Shown: in pieces, positions 13,201-25,226 of the stretch | Layout of the letters: each line of letters begins with the position of its first letter | Numbering within the stretch: the stretch's first letter is position 1 | Source: Hydractinia symbiolongicarpus | Lineage: Eukaryota; Cnidaria; Hydrozoa; Anthoathecata; Hydractiniidae | Reading direction: 5' to 3' | Length of the DNA stretch: 64,000 nucleotides | Assembly: GCF_029227915.1 (NCBI RefSeq) | Contig: NC_079882.1 | Span: forward strand, 22,325,001 to 22,389,000 | Made by a program: the position numbers and the translations under genes | Notes under the pieces: generated by a model | The model's input: the letters and a program-made list of their open reading frames with translations, nothing else | The model's database searches: none | What the model was told of the DNA's origin: nothing

Positions 13201-16200
13201 GTGGATAAACATCTTGACTATCCATTCCATCAGTATACTCTTGTGAAGAACACATTTCTTTCCACAGAGAATCGATAAACAAACACGGCTCACTATAACA
13301 AAGCCAGACAAAACGCAATGCAATACCTAAGAATGTTCCTTTAATGGTTGTTTCATAAGTCCACAAAATATCAAAGCTTTAGAACATTTTAGATTTGGAC
13401 TATATTAATTATGAGAATGTAAAGAGAAACAAACCAACCTCTCATTACTTTCAGCATATAACTGTCTTTCACCTTCATAGTAATCAGATAGCATTTTGAA
13501 TGGATAAGTAATTTTGTCGGTCATATTGTTATTGTTCAAATGATCTGGTTGTTCAGGGAGAAGACCACATTGAAGCAAGACGAGAAGAACGTTGCTATAC
13601 TAAAAATAAAAAGGGATCAAGAAAAAACCTCTCATTATCCTGCTATTCTTTTTTTCAGCTACTTCTGGCTGAAAATTAATTTATTGGAACTTTGGATTAC
13701 CTAAAAATGTAAATTTGATACAAACATTAACAACAGATTATATTGCCAATATTTAAAAAATGATTGAGCATATAAGCCTAAGTTTCCTGGCATTTTTCTG
13801 ACATTTTTGGCAATAAATCAAAAATCATTGACATTCCCGACAAAGTGAAGCCTCTGAGGAGCTAGTACAATTTTTAGAAAATCAACTGTCCTAAAAGCTA
13901 GCCTCACCATTGATAAATAAGACGCTACTCGCAAACGTGTGTTGATCTCATTCACTCCATCTTCAACCGTGATAGCTTTTGCATGTTGAAGTTCTTTGAA
14001 AATGTCAACTAAGTTTTGCAGTTCTAACAAAATTTTGTTAAGCTGACTTTCATGACCCTTTTCTAGTTGTTCGCTTAGGCTGCAAAATATTGGGATGTCT
14101 AAAAAATAGTTTTATAACACAGTAGAGTCAATTGTGAGAATACATTTATACCTTCAAGAATGAAAATTATAATTATTACAGGTAAAGACAACAGGTGAAT
14201 ATTATTAAATGACTTATTGTTAGACAGTGGAAAAATCGACATGTTTGCCCAGGGTACATACAGGGTACATAATCTGGTCCTCAGATTATTGCCCGTTATA
14301 CATCTCAGGCATTTCTTTTTTGTGCATCCTTAGCATAAAGTAGTAACTCGGCTACTATTTTAAACAAAATAAGACTAATATTATAGGGACTAGTCATCAA
14401 TTTGTGGAAAATCCACGGGGTCGCCTGTCCTTTTTTATATATCGCATTTTGTGTTCCCAGAATAGGACAGACAACAACTATTGTTAAAGACTAGTCGGTG
14501 GCCCGTGGATAAATCCACGGGTTCTCTAGGGCTCTTATTTTCACTTTTATGACAAAAAAAACAAAAACATTTCATACGTAGTTGATCTAGTGTCTTTTTA
14601 TACTGGACAACTTGATTCCAAGCCCAGTCGAATATTAATTTCAAACTGTGTCCAGCATGGGTAATACTTCCATGTGACCATTTCTTTATGCAATCAGTAA
14701 TAAATGCTGTTCCATTATGTTCCAAGCTGACAGACAGGACCACATCTGTGTTTCTCTTTAAAACAAAAAAATATCAATAAAGATAAAGACAATGTAGAAC
14801 ATAAACAAGTTTACCAGCATAGTTCTTACAATTTGTGACATACAATCAAACTAGAGTGAAAATAGTAACCTTTTCACCACTTGGTTTGGTAATATCAGTA
14901 GAATTTGAAAGTAAACCTGCCACCCAACAGGATTGCACAAGATCATGAGCATCAAGAAAACTGTCTGTGCTCATAGCTTTCATGTCAGCCATTATCTAAA
15001 ATCAACGTGGAATATTTGTAAAAAAGCAAAAAATGAAAACCAAAAAAATATCAAATTTCACAAATAACCAAAGTAAATATACATACTTGTCTTTGCATTC
15101 CCAACATTTCAGCTTCAATGCAACCACTTTCGGATATACAAATAATTCTAAAAGCTGATGAAGAAGGCCAGTAAAACTGCTCACTTTGTGGACCTTCTAT
15201 GTTGCGAAATTCATTCAAACTATTAACATTCACATGTGCATCCATAATACCGCTTGGGAGAAAAGCTTCAGCAATATCAGTTAATGAATAGAATGCAAAA
15301 AATGGACAAACAGCCTCCATCCTGCCATACATAGCATCTCTGAAAGTAAAACCATAAACTAAAAAGTAACATCGTATGAAGGACATACTTAAAAAACAGA
15401 TATCTAACTATTGATATGTGATTTTCAACGAGACGGAATTTATTACCTAATAGAAGATGGAAGCTGTTTTTGGTACCAACGATTTATATCAAATATTCCA
15501 AGATGGCATGACATGCTGGTGTCAATATCGGTAGTAGGCGATTCCCATATAACATAACAGATAGTTTTGTCTTCATCGTGTCCTAAAAATGCAACTATGT
15601 GTACAATAAATAACACCACTATTGATTCTCTGTGCTTGATATATAACAAAACACACAATGATTCTTTGTATTTAGTTTAGATCAAAAATGTTTAATTATC
15701 TGTGCATCATTAAATGAGTTGTAAGCTTTATTGACAGTGCTAGAGCAGTTAAAGAGCTTTGAAATCTTACCATTAGACACATCAGAGTTGTTTTTATTTG
15801 ACCTAGGTTGCTCTAAATCAAAAAATATATTATAAGAAACAAAGTTATATGGCGTGTTTTGCAACCAAAAATTATTAAGAAGCTACCTAATGTTTTCATG
15901 CTGATGATTCGACTACCGACAGATCTGGAATCAACCATATGGTGGACATCAGAAGTTAATTGGTGATCAAATCGTCTAATCACACACTCAATATTCTAGA
16001 ATGAACAGGTTACAGTTAACCCTAAAATCAGGAAAAGGTGACCTTAACTTTACTTTAAATTTGAGATTTATAGATTTAATTTAATTTCTTTGTATTTAGT
16101 CACACTAATATAACAAACAAAAAATAATTTACCAATGTATACTAAGAATTCCCAAAACCTACAAAAACACTTTTAGAAAAGAATCCCTAATTCCACTCAA

Positions 16201-19200
16201 TTCAACAAGTTTTACATAAAACATCAAACAGTACCTTATACACGTATGTGTTATCTGACTGCTTTTCTTTCAGTTCAAACAAAAGTTGATATAACGTTAA
16301 AGAAGTAGCACTTGAGATTCTAAAATATATATTTGGTAGAATGTTTATAAAGGCTGCTTTTATTAAAACATTCCTGGCTGCAGCTTGCAATATTTAGATC
16401 TTAGCATACAATATGCTCAGTCACTATGATATTAATGGTGACAATATTTTCAGAGTTTAGATTGGCTGGAGAAACATGCCTGTTGCTGTAAATGCTTTAA
16501 AAGTTGCGATGGAAAATACAAGTGAGAAAGCCAGAAAAGAATTTATACAAGGCCAAATACTTGAAGAAACTGCAGCAAAGAAAACTTTGTTGTACAAACA
16601 ATGTTATAACAACATACTCAGCTTGTGAAGATTGAGGTCCCCTCCCAACCCACAAAAAACAACAATGTCTTGGATCATCATCTGGTTCCTAATGGTATAA
16701 AAAAAACTGAATATGTAACATGATTGTAAAGAATTTTATCACAATTTCTAATTTTGTAAACTTGCCAAAATGACACTTGTTTGCTCAGCCCAGGCCTCTT
16801 AATTTTTTGCTGACAACCCCATAACTTCTGATTTGCACGTCGGTATACATATAGAGCCTATACAATCTCACCCAGAAAATTTTATTGCAAACCAAATTGC
16901 AGATCTCCAGTTATTAGGTCATTGGAAAAAAAAAGTCGGGCACGAGCAAACATTTTTTTTTTATGTTAATCAAATTAGCTTTATAATATCTATGCATTAA
17001 TAAAGTTTGAATGCACATCTGTTAATAGGTCTAAATTTACTGATAACAGAAAATGTGCTATTACTTGAATATGACATCATAATTCTTGAAATGTAAATAT
17101 CTTGAGAACCAAAAGAGCTTTTTAAAAATTTAAAAAGTTCTAATAATTATATTATAAACATATTTTAAGAAATTATGTTGGTGTAAGATATATTCTATAA
17201 TATAAGTGATCTTATAAACTTAGCATCAGGAAGAAGTACTAGAATAAAAAAATTTCGTTTTTCAGAAAACAATAACTTTACTAAACCAATAAACAAGCTT
17301 TTTGCACTCTATTTCAGCCAATCAGAGAAAAAATATAGGCTATTTCCGCAGTAGAATTGAAATATATAATTCCACTCGCTTCTTGGTAGAAAATAAAAAA
17401 ATAGCATACATTAGTTTAATGTTACTTTGTTTGTATTTTCATATAATTCGTTACGTTCAGGCATTTGTTTATCATTATGCCTATAACTTATTCTTTTTAT
17501 GTCCTTAACATGTTTTTGTGTATATTTAATGCATATGATGGCGGCTCTCCAATAAAAAAGAAAAGAAAAACTTCTCATGCTTTAAAGCAAGCAAATGATG
17601 AAAATAAACCTACAAACAAACCTGAAATGCGAAATGTGTGACAGGTGATGAGTATACACCCACTGGACTGCTGTATCTATAAAAAGAAAAAAAAAAGGAT
17701 TTAATATATAATACACAGATTAAATCCTTTTTTTTGACATAAACTTTACCAACACAATGTAAGAACATAAAACTCACAGTATATGTAGATGTTCTAAAGA
17801 CCATATTTGGAAACAACCAAAACTAAACCCAACAACCAACACGTAAGCCTGGTGGAGATATTTTAATGACGTGATGGAGCAATTATCTAATTAAGAAAAC
17901 AAGTCAGTTACATTATGGTTACACTATGTGTTGCAGTTCATCCAATTAAAAAAATTGGTGAGTTTCTATGAATGAGTTTCAATGTGTTATGTTATTCTGT
18001 AAAGTATATACCAAATATAGGATATCTTGTGGTTATAAAATTTGTGAATGTGAAATATGCTGGTAAGGGACCATCTGCACCATTGTTTCACATTTTATAT
18101 GAATTGAAATGACCATGACAATCTTTGGTTCCTGTGTTGTTGTTTTTATATGATCTATGACGTTTTTGCTTTCTACAACCTTGTTTTAGAACAATCTACG
18201 GCAATGTTTTTGCTTTCTACAATTCTGTTTTGAGGGGTTTTAAGCTATTCGTGGCGATTAAAACGAAGAATGCAGATATATACATATGAGAATTAAATTT
18301 CTCTAGAAATCGGCTATGTGTAATAAAATGTACATCAATTTTGAAATGATTTGAAGTTAAACGAATTTAACAAGGTGGTAAAATGAATTAAATTTCTCTT
18401 TTTAGCAACTTATTTTTTTATAAAATATACCTGAAGAGCAGACTTTTGCAATTTGTCCTGACACATTGAGATATTTGAATGCATTGGGTGAACATAAAGA
18501 ATCTATAAACAAAATATACATAATAAATATAAGCCTTTCGTATACAGCAAAGAAATATATAAACAGAAAACTTTAGTTGTAGTACTTACATGATAAATCC
18601 AGACAACAATACAAGTCATTGTTTCTTGCTTTTTCACGCACAGTGGCCATATTTTCAGTTTCGTCAGGATTAATAACCAATAGAGAGCTTTCAAACGAAC
18701 AAGAAAACTGTTCCACTACATCATCCAATCGTAAGTCAATTAAAAAGATATGTCCATTTTCCGTCCCCACAGCAACTGTTCCAAACATGCACTTTATAGC
18801 TGGGCTTAAATTGTATAAAAAAATTATCATACAACACCTTCATATCCCGCACAAAAAGTTGTAAACAACAAAAAATAGCCAGAAAAAACAAGTTGAGTGA
18901 CAGTAAGTCAATCTAGCTATTTAAATAGATAATAACAATACATCCAGCACATTAGTTTAATGCCATTTAATTTAAAATACCTGAAATAAGTGGGAATTTG
19001 ACTCACTCCTCCAAATTCTTTAACCAATGCTAAAGAAACTGGAACATATGGAAGATTTATAACTTTAATTACTCTTGAGACACCAGGATTATATATATGT
19101 ATCTGGCCTGTCGAAGTGGCAGTACATCGAACAGATATTATAAAGTAGTCTCCACATGTGCAGAAAGCTGTTATGGACTGTTTTTTACTTTTAGCATTTA

Positions 19201-19411
19201 AATCAAATGCTGCCTTTCTTTGACCAGATTTTACATTAATGATTTCAAACAAATTGCTTCTGCCAATAAATGCTAGCCTTCCATTTTCATATATACTTGC
19301 AATTGTAGCATCTTCAAAATTCAGTTCAGATTGTGCTTTATCCAAATTTTCTTGTATAGATAGAGCGAATGGGATGACTTCAGATGTTTTGTAAGGAGTA
19401 AGCTCCCTCAT
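7233..19411 (-). CDS. AHCTF1: ELYS nucleoporin (AHCTF1), 25 exons
   Basis: ELYS (MEL-28) binds chromatin through its tail and recruits the Nup107-160 complex to seed nuclear pores after mitosis. My exons, 5' to 3': 19411-18981, 18804-18590, 18502-18431, 17822-17778, 17676-17622, 16688-16561, 16319-16235, 15995-15887, 15812-15771, 15582-15447, 15339-15087, 14995-14870, 14755-14578, 14098-13908, 13599-13439, 13292-13187, 12942-12736, 12279-11947, 11464-11339, 11242-11110, 11032-10753, 10680-10560, 10487-10220, 10108-7657, 7422-7233. This gives about 2,146 residues (human about 2,270). Exons 1-11 encode the N-terminal beta-propeller (HLGIFDINRWY in exon 10, a strong ELYS match). Exons 12-19 encode the helical ELYS domain (GLLPEQPDH, VWLLDHNLYKV). 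The rest is a disordered tail with TPQSILK and a basic AT-hook-like RGRRRALP. Phases close everywhere except exon 3 to 4. Confidence 0.93.
9248..9506 (-). repeat. Coding minisatellite, 18 x about 15 bases, in ELYS
   Basis: Inside the large ELYS exon 24, a 15-base unit repeats about 18 times. It encodes the pentapeptide DVDTE or HVDTE with variants (HFYTE, EVDTE, DINTE). One unit carries a GG insertion. The array keeps frame throughout and adds an acidic, threonine-rich low-complexity block to the disordered tail. Adjacent identical units indicate recent expansion or homogenisation. Confidence 0.95.
11724..11792. repeat. Short tandem repeat, about 23-base unit, ELYS intron 18
   Basis: Four imperfect copies of a unit containing AGAGGTGTAATC separated by CCACT-like spacers, in the intron between ELYS exons 18 and 19. 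No coding potential is seen in it. Confidence 0.75.
12340..12700. repeat. TTCGCGAA-like repeat cluster, ELYS intron 17
   Basis: The intron between ELYS exons 17 and 18 contains recurring GCGAAAA, TCGCTAAAATT and TTCGCGAAA words at short spacing. They match the clusters at 1890-2075 and 5500-6135. This is probably a degraded member of the same dispersed family. Confidence 0.5.
14390..14521 (-). mobile_element. Two head-to-tail Helitron-like ends in ELYS intron 13
   Basis: On the minus strand a perfect 8-bp hairpin stem, CCCGTGGA with TCCACGGG (14502-14521), is followed by CCACCGACTAG, ending at 14491. The next base pair is TC, starting a second short unit (14490-14390). That unit has its own GTGGATTTTCCAC hairpin and ends in CTAG again. 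A hairpin about 10 bases before a CTRR end, and a TC start, are the defining termini of Helitron transposons. No helicase or Rep protein is present, so these are non-autonomous. The first unit lies just downstream of the donor of ELYS exon 13 and its 5' end is unclear. Confidence 0.7.
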
Positions 19412-20544
19412 CTTTTTATTTCTCAGTCTCTTCTCACATCCTCAAAATCCATCAACATCATCAATTATTTCTAATGCATGATTAAAAAATAACTGTAAAA
19501 TTTGATTAAGAATATCATTAAAAAGTTGTTACCAGCTATAACATAACGCCTATGGAAATCTGTAAAAGCTTTTGTTAACTTCATACAAAGAGAAAACAAA
19601 GGCTAAACATGGGGTAAGAAGAACTAAGTTACTTCTTCACAGGTGTAAAAAGAGTACTTGCTGATATTTATTTTGCTCAAATCTTGCAACTTTGCCAGAT
19701 ATGTCCCCTCTAAGTTGTCAAAATGGGCAGCCCAACAACCATATTGGCTTGCAGAATATGAGCTTTGGGCTGAGTGTGTGGAATATTTCAGAGAAGCTTA
19801 AAATAGTGCTGATCAGGTTGCAACAAGAATTTTTATAACCTCTATTAATAAATTAATAAAATAAAGCCAAAATCGATGCTTATGGCATGATTTGATTATT
19901 TTGACCAATAGCGTTATTTAAAAAGACATTAATAAAATATAATAGTAATATTATGAATGACTTTAGTAAGAGCAAACTAGAACAAATAAGCATATGTTTT
20001 AAACGTAACAAAGCCACAACCATCCACAAAATTTATATACTGAGACAAAGCAGCAACTTCCAAAGCTTGTTCCAACAAGTAATTATATAGATTATTTGTA
20101 TACTAACATACAATTTGAGGTTGTCAAAGTTACCTTGTCGCTGTGAACATCACAGTGAATAAATTATAAGGGAAGTGTTACTTTCTCAATTAATAATTAT
20201 CATATCCAAACGATAGGCTTTAAAAATGCACTGCTAGTAATATACACCCTTTAAATTTTAAAGAAAACAAAAATAAAACTCTTTGTTTCGTTTCCACAGT
20301 GTTCCTTTAAAATAAAAATTTAAGGAGAAATTTGACTGTGAAAAAAATAACGAAATATCAAAAAGCTTTGTTATTCATCGTCTTCTCATCACTGGTCACC
20401 AGCTCAAAAAGTTAATGGTTTTTTAGTTGCCACTGATACAATGAGGAAAGACGACAATCCATCAGTAAATCAGCAGTTTTATAAACTTTTGTAGCTACAA
20501 AATGAAATCCTGATTAATGTTATTTGTTTACTTTTTGCGGAAAG

Positions 20545-20583
20545 TAGCGGAGGGCGCGTCAGCGCCCGGAGCGTAGCGGAGCC
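20545..20583. repeat. GC-rich hairpin flanked by direct repeats
   Basis: A perfect inverted repeat, GGGCGC-GTCA-GCGCCC, at 20552-20567 is flanked by two copies of GTAGCGGAG. It stands out as a GC island in AT-rich surroundings. The arrangement suggests the terminus of a small mobile element, but I could not find its partner end. Confidence 0.6.
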
Positions 20584-21084
20584 CATTTCCTCATTAAATA
20601 AGCCAAATATAAAAGAAAAAGGAAGTACGGTGGAGAGTATATAGGATTTCTATACGATTTCCGCGCCTCGTCCCCCTATACATCAAAAATATCCAAAATT
20701 CGGCCGTTTTTGAGTCGGTTTCCCAGCGATTTAATATGGTTATTCTTAATTACATTTTTTAGTAAGCGAGACAATATGTTTTTAGCACGGCGATGGAGTT
20801 TTTGTTGTATCTTAACCAAGCGTAAATAGTGCTGTTTCCAGTTGAGATTAAGTTTGCCTACAATTTTTAGCCACGTGATACACATATTAATTTCACTAAT
20901 ATCACATGACTTTTTTCTCGGACACATAGCGCCTCAAACTCAAACTTTCGTTAATCTAAGCTATATCGCAACTGACGGAAGGGCTTGTTCAAGAAAACGA
21001 AGAAAGGGTATGTTTTTAGCTAGCTAGTATATCACTATTCCTTTACATGTAATGAACTCTTTCTTATTGTCACTCACACTTAAG

Positions 21085-21275
21085 GCTAGCTAGCATAAAA
21101 CTACTGACTGAGCTGGCTTGCATAAAATAGAGCAATAGAACAAACATATAACATATACAGCTAGCATAAAACTGGCTACAGAGCTAGCATAAATTTAACT
21201 ACTTACCTGGCATAAAATTAGCTAATTAGGCTAGCATAAAATTATCTACATAGCTAGCATAGAAAAATTCTTTTG
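21085..21275. repeat. Degenerate GCTAGCATAAAA minisatellite
   Basis: At least six imperfect copies of a roughly 25 to 35-base unit centred on GCTAGCATAAAA with variable spacers. There is no open frame through it. Confidence 0.7.
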
Positions 21276-21609
21276 GAGATAGGCCACCTAGCTTATACTT
21301 ATGACACAGTATATAAGTGATTTAATTCTACTCTGATTAGGAATGTCCCATTACATAGCTTGTTCTAGCGACAATCCACAATCGTCCAATTTTAGACCAA
21401 AGTTCAAGGGCAAAAAATGTTTAGCGAAATCAGCAAAAGTACATACCTATATATAATTCTACAGATACTTCAGTCCAGCTCTAGCTAGGTTTGCTACCTA
21501 ATAATTGCTAGCCTAATTAATCTTTATTCTTTTAAAGTTTTTGTTCAATTTGGAATAAGAGCTTTTTATGCTACTGACATGAAAATAAACATATATATAC
21601 TGCTGTTTA

Positions 21610-22090
21610 TTTTTACCTGGACTGCGTAACAACGGGCTGTTTTCGCTGTTTTTATTTAAGCCGAAGTTAATTTTTGATCTTTCATGGGAACTTTATCCAT
21701 AAAATGTTGCAGGATTCTTTTTGCGTTAAGAGGGTAAAACAGGTTATAAAGTGTATTTTTATTTTTAAATGTTACAAAATTTTCCACAAAGTAAAATTGT
21801 TTTAGGTGCATAGGATAACAACAGGTTGTTAACTGTCTGTTTGTTTGAACTGAAGTTAGGATAGTTTTTTAGAAATGGGTATTATGCCGAAACGTATGTG
21901 CGAAACAGTATAATACCTATACAAATCTCTCAGCCCAGTGTTAACAACAAGCTGTTACCTGTGTTTCTATTTAACAGAAGTTGTGCTAATTTTTTGTTTG
22001 AAATGGTATTAAACCTATATGGATGTGCGACATTGTTTACCTATACTAAGCGCTCACCCTGGATTGAAATTCACTTTTTAAGTTTTGTGA
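21610..22090. repeat. Diverged tandem repeat, unit about 155 bases
   Basis: Three copies share an ordered series of words: GTAACAACGGGCTGTT or TTAACAACAAGCTGTTACC, then a TTTATTTAA-GAAGTT block, then a GGTATTA..CCTAT block followed by ATGTGCGA. Copies are strongly diverged. No protein is encoded. Confidence 0.6.
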
Positions 22091-22412
22091 GAAACATTTT
22101 GAGAAATTCGCTAAGATGGCACAACAAACTATTTTTGAAGAAAATTATTATTTAAAAAATATATTACACCTGAAACATATTACTGTTGTGTGTGCTTCAC
22201 ATAATTTATGATATACTGCATACTTGTACTAAAGCGCACAGTTTACAAAGCGTATAAATCCCTCTACACCAGACGTTTAATGCCAGGTGTTATAGTTACT
22301 TGTGACTAAACCAGACATTTCAACGCCAGGTCGCCCTGCCTAGTTAGTAAAAAGACTGTGAGCATATATAAGATGCACATGTATATAAAGTTTTTCATAT
22401 ATATATAATCAT

Positions 22413-22480
22413 GCCCTGTTGGTCTAATGGCTATGACACTCATGCAAATGAGAGATCCAGGTTCAAACCCTGGACAGGGC
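22413..22480 (+). tRNA. tRNA-like sequence (pseudogene or SINE head), Glu-like
   Basis: A perfect 7-bp acceptor stem (GCCCTGT with ACAGGGC), a perfect T arm (CCAGG-TTCAAAC-CCTGG) and an A box GTTGGTCTAATGGC are all present. It is only 68 bases long. The anticodon arm folds as CTCAT-GCAA-ATGAG, a 4-base loop instead of 7. No normal anticodon can therefore be read, so I consider it a tRNA pseudogene or the head of a SINE rather than a working tRNA. The A box is closest to tRNA-Glu types. Confidence 0.55.
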
Positions 22481-22867
22481 TAGGAAAAACATAATTATGT
22501 TGCACTTACAACAACCAGGTAAATGTTTCACCTTTTTCGTGGACTTCTCTAATTACTTCTATATCTTGACTTTTTAATGTTGTTGTCATTGGAACCAAGT
22601 TAACTTTTAATCTCAGATTTATTAAAAATTGATATTTTTTTTGGCGTTATGACCGATTGTTTAAATATTTGTATTGGCACATAATTCTGCTAACATGATT
22701 CACCGTATATATATTGACTGGATATAAATTTGAGAGCTTTGTTTGAGCTACTGAATTTGAAATATTTGCATCTCAATATTTTCTATACTCCTGGATTAAT
22801 ATGATACATATCTTAGATATATTGAGTATACGAATCTTTGAGTTGTAGGGGGAATTCTCTATTAAGG

Positions 22868-22990
22868 TGCCTGCCCCTGCCTTGCCATTCCCTTGCCTTG
22901 CCTAATCCTGCCTTGCTGATTCCTCTTCCTGTTTCCTTGCCTGCCTTTGCCGTGCCCTTTCCTTGCCGTGCTTTGCCTTGGCAACCTCTC
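22868..22990. repeat. CCTTGC-rich pyrimidine tract
   Basis: Imperfect repeats of CCTTGC and CCTGCC over about 120 bases. One strand is almost purely pyrimidine except for G at regular spacing. It is a low-complexity tract; both strands have spurious open frames here. Confidence 0.8.
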
Positions 22991-23849
22991 CGCAACACTT
23001 TCTATATTGATAAGTGGTAAGTTTTTTTTGCTTTGCTTAGAAGGATAAAAGAAGCTAGGGTTTGGTGAAGAGAGATCTTTTCCTGTGGATTTCTTCTCAC
23101 AAAATACGTTTGAGGTTTTAAACTATATCGCGTGATGCTTATTGAGTGTATAGATTGATGCCACTGAATTGATTTATATATACTTGATGTCCTAGCACTG
23201 CCTTTTTGTAAAGAAATGGAATAAAATAACTTTGCTTTGCCTATTGCCCCATCTTTTTTCCTGCCACACAAAAAGAAGAGCTTATTGCTAAATATATAAA
23301 CAAAGGAATTCATCTAGGTAGTTAGCTTGCATTTCAAGTCACCTATATATAACGCTTATTACCCACATCCTTTGTGCATTTGGAGTTCATATGGCTAGAT
23401 TATAGGGTCTACAAGGAAAACACCACAAACAAACACTTGTTGAAAGGAGGTCTGAGAGGTTTGATTCGCGTTTATGATATATCTCCTCCTCATCCGTTTG
23501 TGGGGGCTTGCAACTAGCTAGATATATTCTATCCTACTGCTCACTATAAGAATCTACTTTCCAATTTTTAGCTAATTCTACTGGTGGTCCTGGAACAGAA
23601 AAATAGAAACTATACATTCACACCTGATTTTTCGTGCACCATTTTGTCGCCATTATTATCTCGTTCACGCGTGGAAAGCAGATAACGTTTTTATCCTTTT
23701 CTCCCCCCCATCGGCAGAAAGGGTCGGGGGCAAAACTTATATTTATCTGTGCGAGGTTGAGTGGCATCTTTTTATTATGATCAAAAAAAGTCATGGATTA
23801 TTACTCAGAGGTATTACGCTCGACGGTTAGAAAGATAGATAGATGTGCA

Positions 23850-24146
23850 TATCTTACAAGGCTAGCCTCACAGATATTGTATTGAGGGATATCCCTCCTG
23901 TGTACATTATTTCCAGGATGAGAGGCCATAGATTTAGATGGGGAGTCTTAAAGTATTTTATATGCTCATTCTGAGCTACGCAGACCCGATTAGGGTCGCG
24001 CTCCACCAGACAACTCCCTGCAACATCCAAAGGCCCATTTCTCTTGCAGGGATGGGGTTAACATAACATTCACTCGTCCAGATTGGATCGCCGACAAGAA
24101 AGGAAGCCAACCCCGATAGTTATAACCACTAACCTACTGCGCCACA
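23850..24146 (-). mobile_element. SINE copy (same family as 62420-62703)
   Basis: Over about 300 bases it matches the copy near 62.4-62.7 kb. Shared plus-strand words include CAGACAACTCCCTGCAACA, CCAAAGGCCCA, ATTTCCAGGA and TTAGATGGGGAGTC. On the minus strand it begins near 24146 with a tRNA-like head (GGCGCAGTAGGTTAGTGGTT, an A box). The B box is degraded. Borders are approximate. Confidence 0.65.
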
Positions 24147-25197
24147 AATGATGTTCATGATCAGGAGTATCTTTCATGAGCGGAAGTATTACTATTTACG
24201 GTCCGCGACGCAACCCTTATTTATTATTTACATAATAGTTGTACTAATGTGGACATTTTGTATGGCTATCCCTAGGGTTTGTTCGTCAAGCCGCTACTCC
24301 TTAAACGTTTCTTCACCGCTCACTTTATTGTCAAAAAACAAGAATCTTTCGGAACAAGGTCACGGTCCGGCTATCCCAGTCTTTTTCGTCGAAATTTTGT
24401 CTATTTTGGGTAAATTAAAGTTAGAAATCTTACTTATGAGCAAAAAAGTAAGCACCTTCCTTTGTCCTCGCATTCAACCTTGTCCCCAGGGGTTCTTACC
24501 TTTTTGACTCAAGGCCGGCGGCGAAAAAATGATGAGCCGATCAAATTGCTTATACAAGCCGAAAAATTGTAATAGCGAGACAAATGATTAATTCCTTCGC
24601 CATATTTAACAGCTTTTTCAAGATGTGTACAGTTTACGTTCTTTACAAGAAAACTGTTGTAACAGCAACATTGCAATTAATCCTACCTACGACAGGTATG
24701 TTTTGTATTTTTTATATGTCCAGGGCGAATAAAAAGAATTAGAAAATTTCAGTACGAAACTTTAGCGATATGTACACAGTTGTGCAATTATGAATTTAAC
24801 CATTATGGTGAGTAAACTAATGAAAAAAAAAATAATTAGGAGATTTGAACCTCCTACCAAAGGGCTCTTCTACGTCTATTCCCGTCAAAATATGTATTTT
24901 TAGCTTTTTGACATGAGATCACTTTATCTCTATCATCTTTGGTCGCAAAGTATTTCCACATTAACAGTTTTCGGGCCAATAAACATCTTCTAGATGTAAG
25001 AATGATTTAGTACAATTTGCATGTAAAATAATAAAAAAAGCATTTCGAACATTTTAACACAGAAAATCCAACACGCAAGACTGCGCCACCATTTTTTTTT
25101 AAAAAAAAACATGTTAACACCATCGTCTCTGGAACAGCTTCGTCGTACGTGAGCAATTCCCTATAACCCGTTTATAACCGATTTTACAATAACATTT

Positions 25198-25226
25198 TTT
25201 CTATCTATCTATCTATCTATCTATCT
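25198..25226. repeat. (CTAT)n microsatellite
   Basis: About seven uninterrupted CTAT units. Confidence 0.95.

Noticed and set aside
16465-16620. Plus-strand 49-codon frame starting MPVAVNALK
   Set aside because: It overlaps ELYS exon 6 in antisense, where the minus frame continues the propeller (EPDDDPRHCCFLW). No independent support.
24148-24507. Plus-strand 119-codon frame
   Set aside because: It begins at a SINE border and ends in a repeat-like stretch; no signal, domain or splice support.
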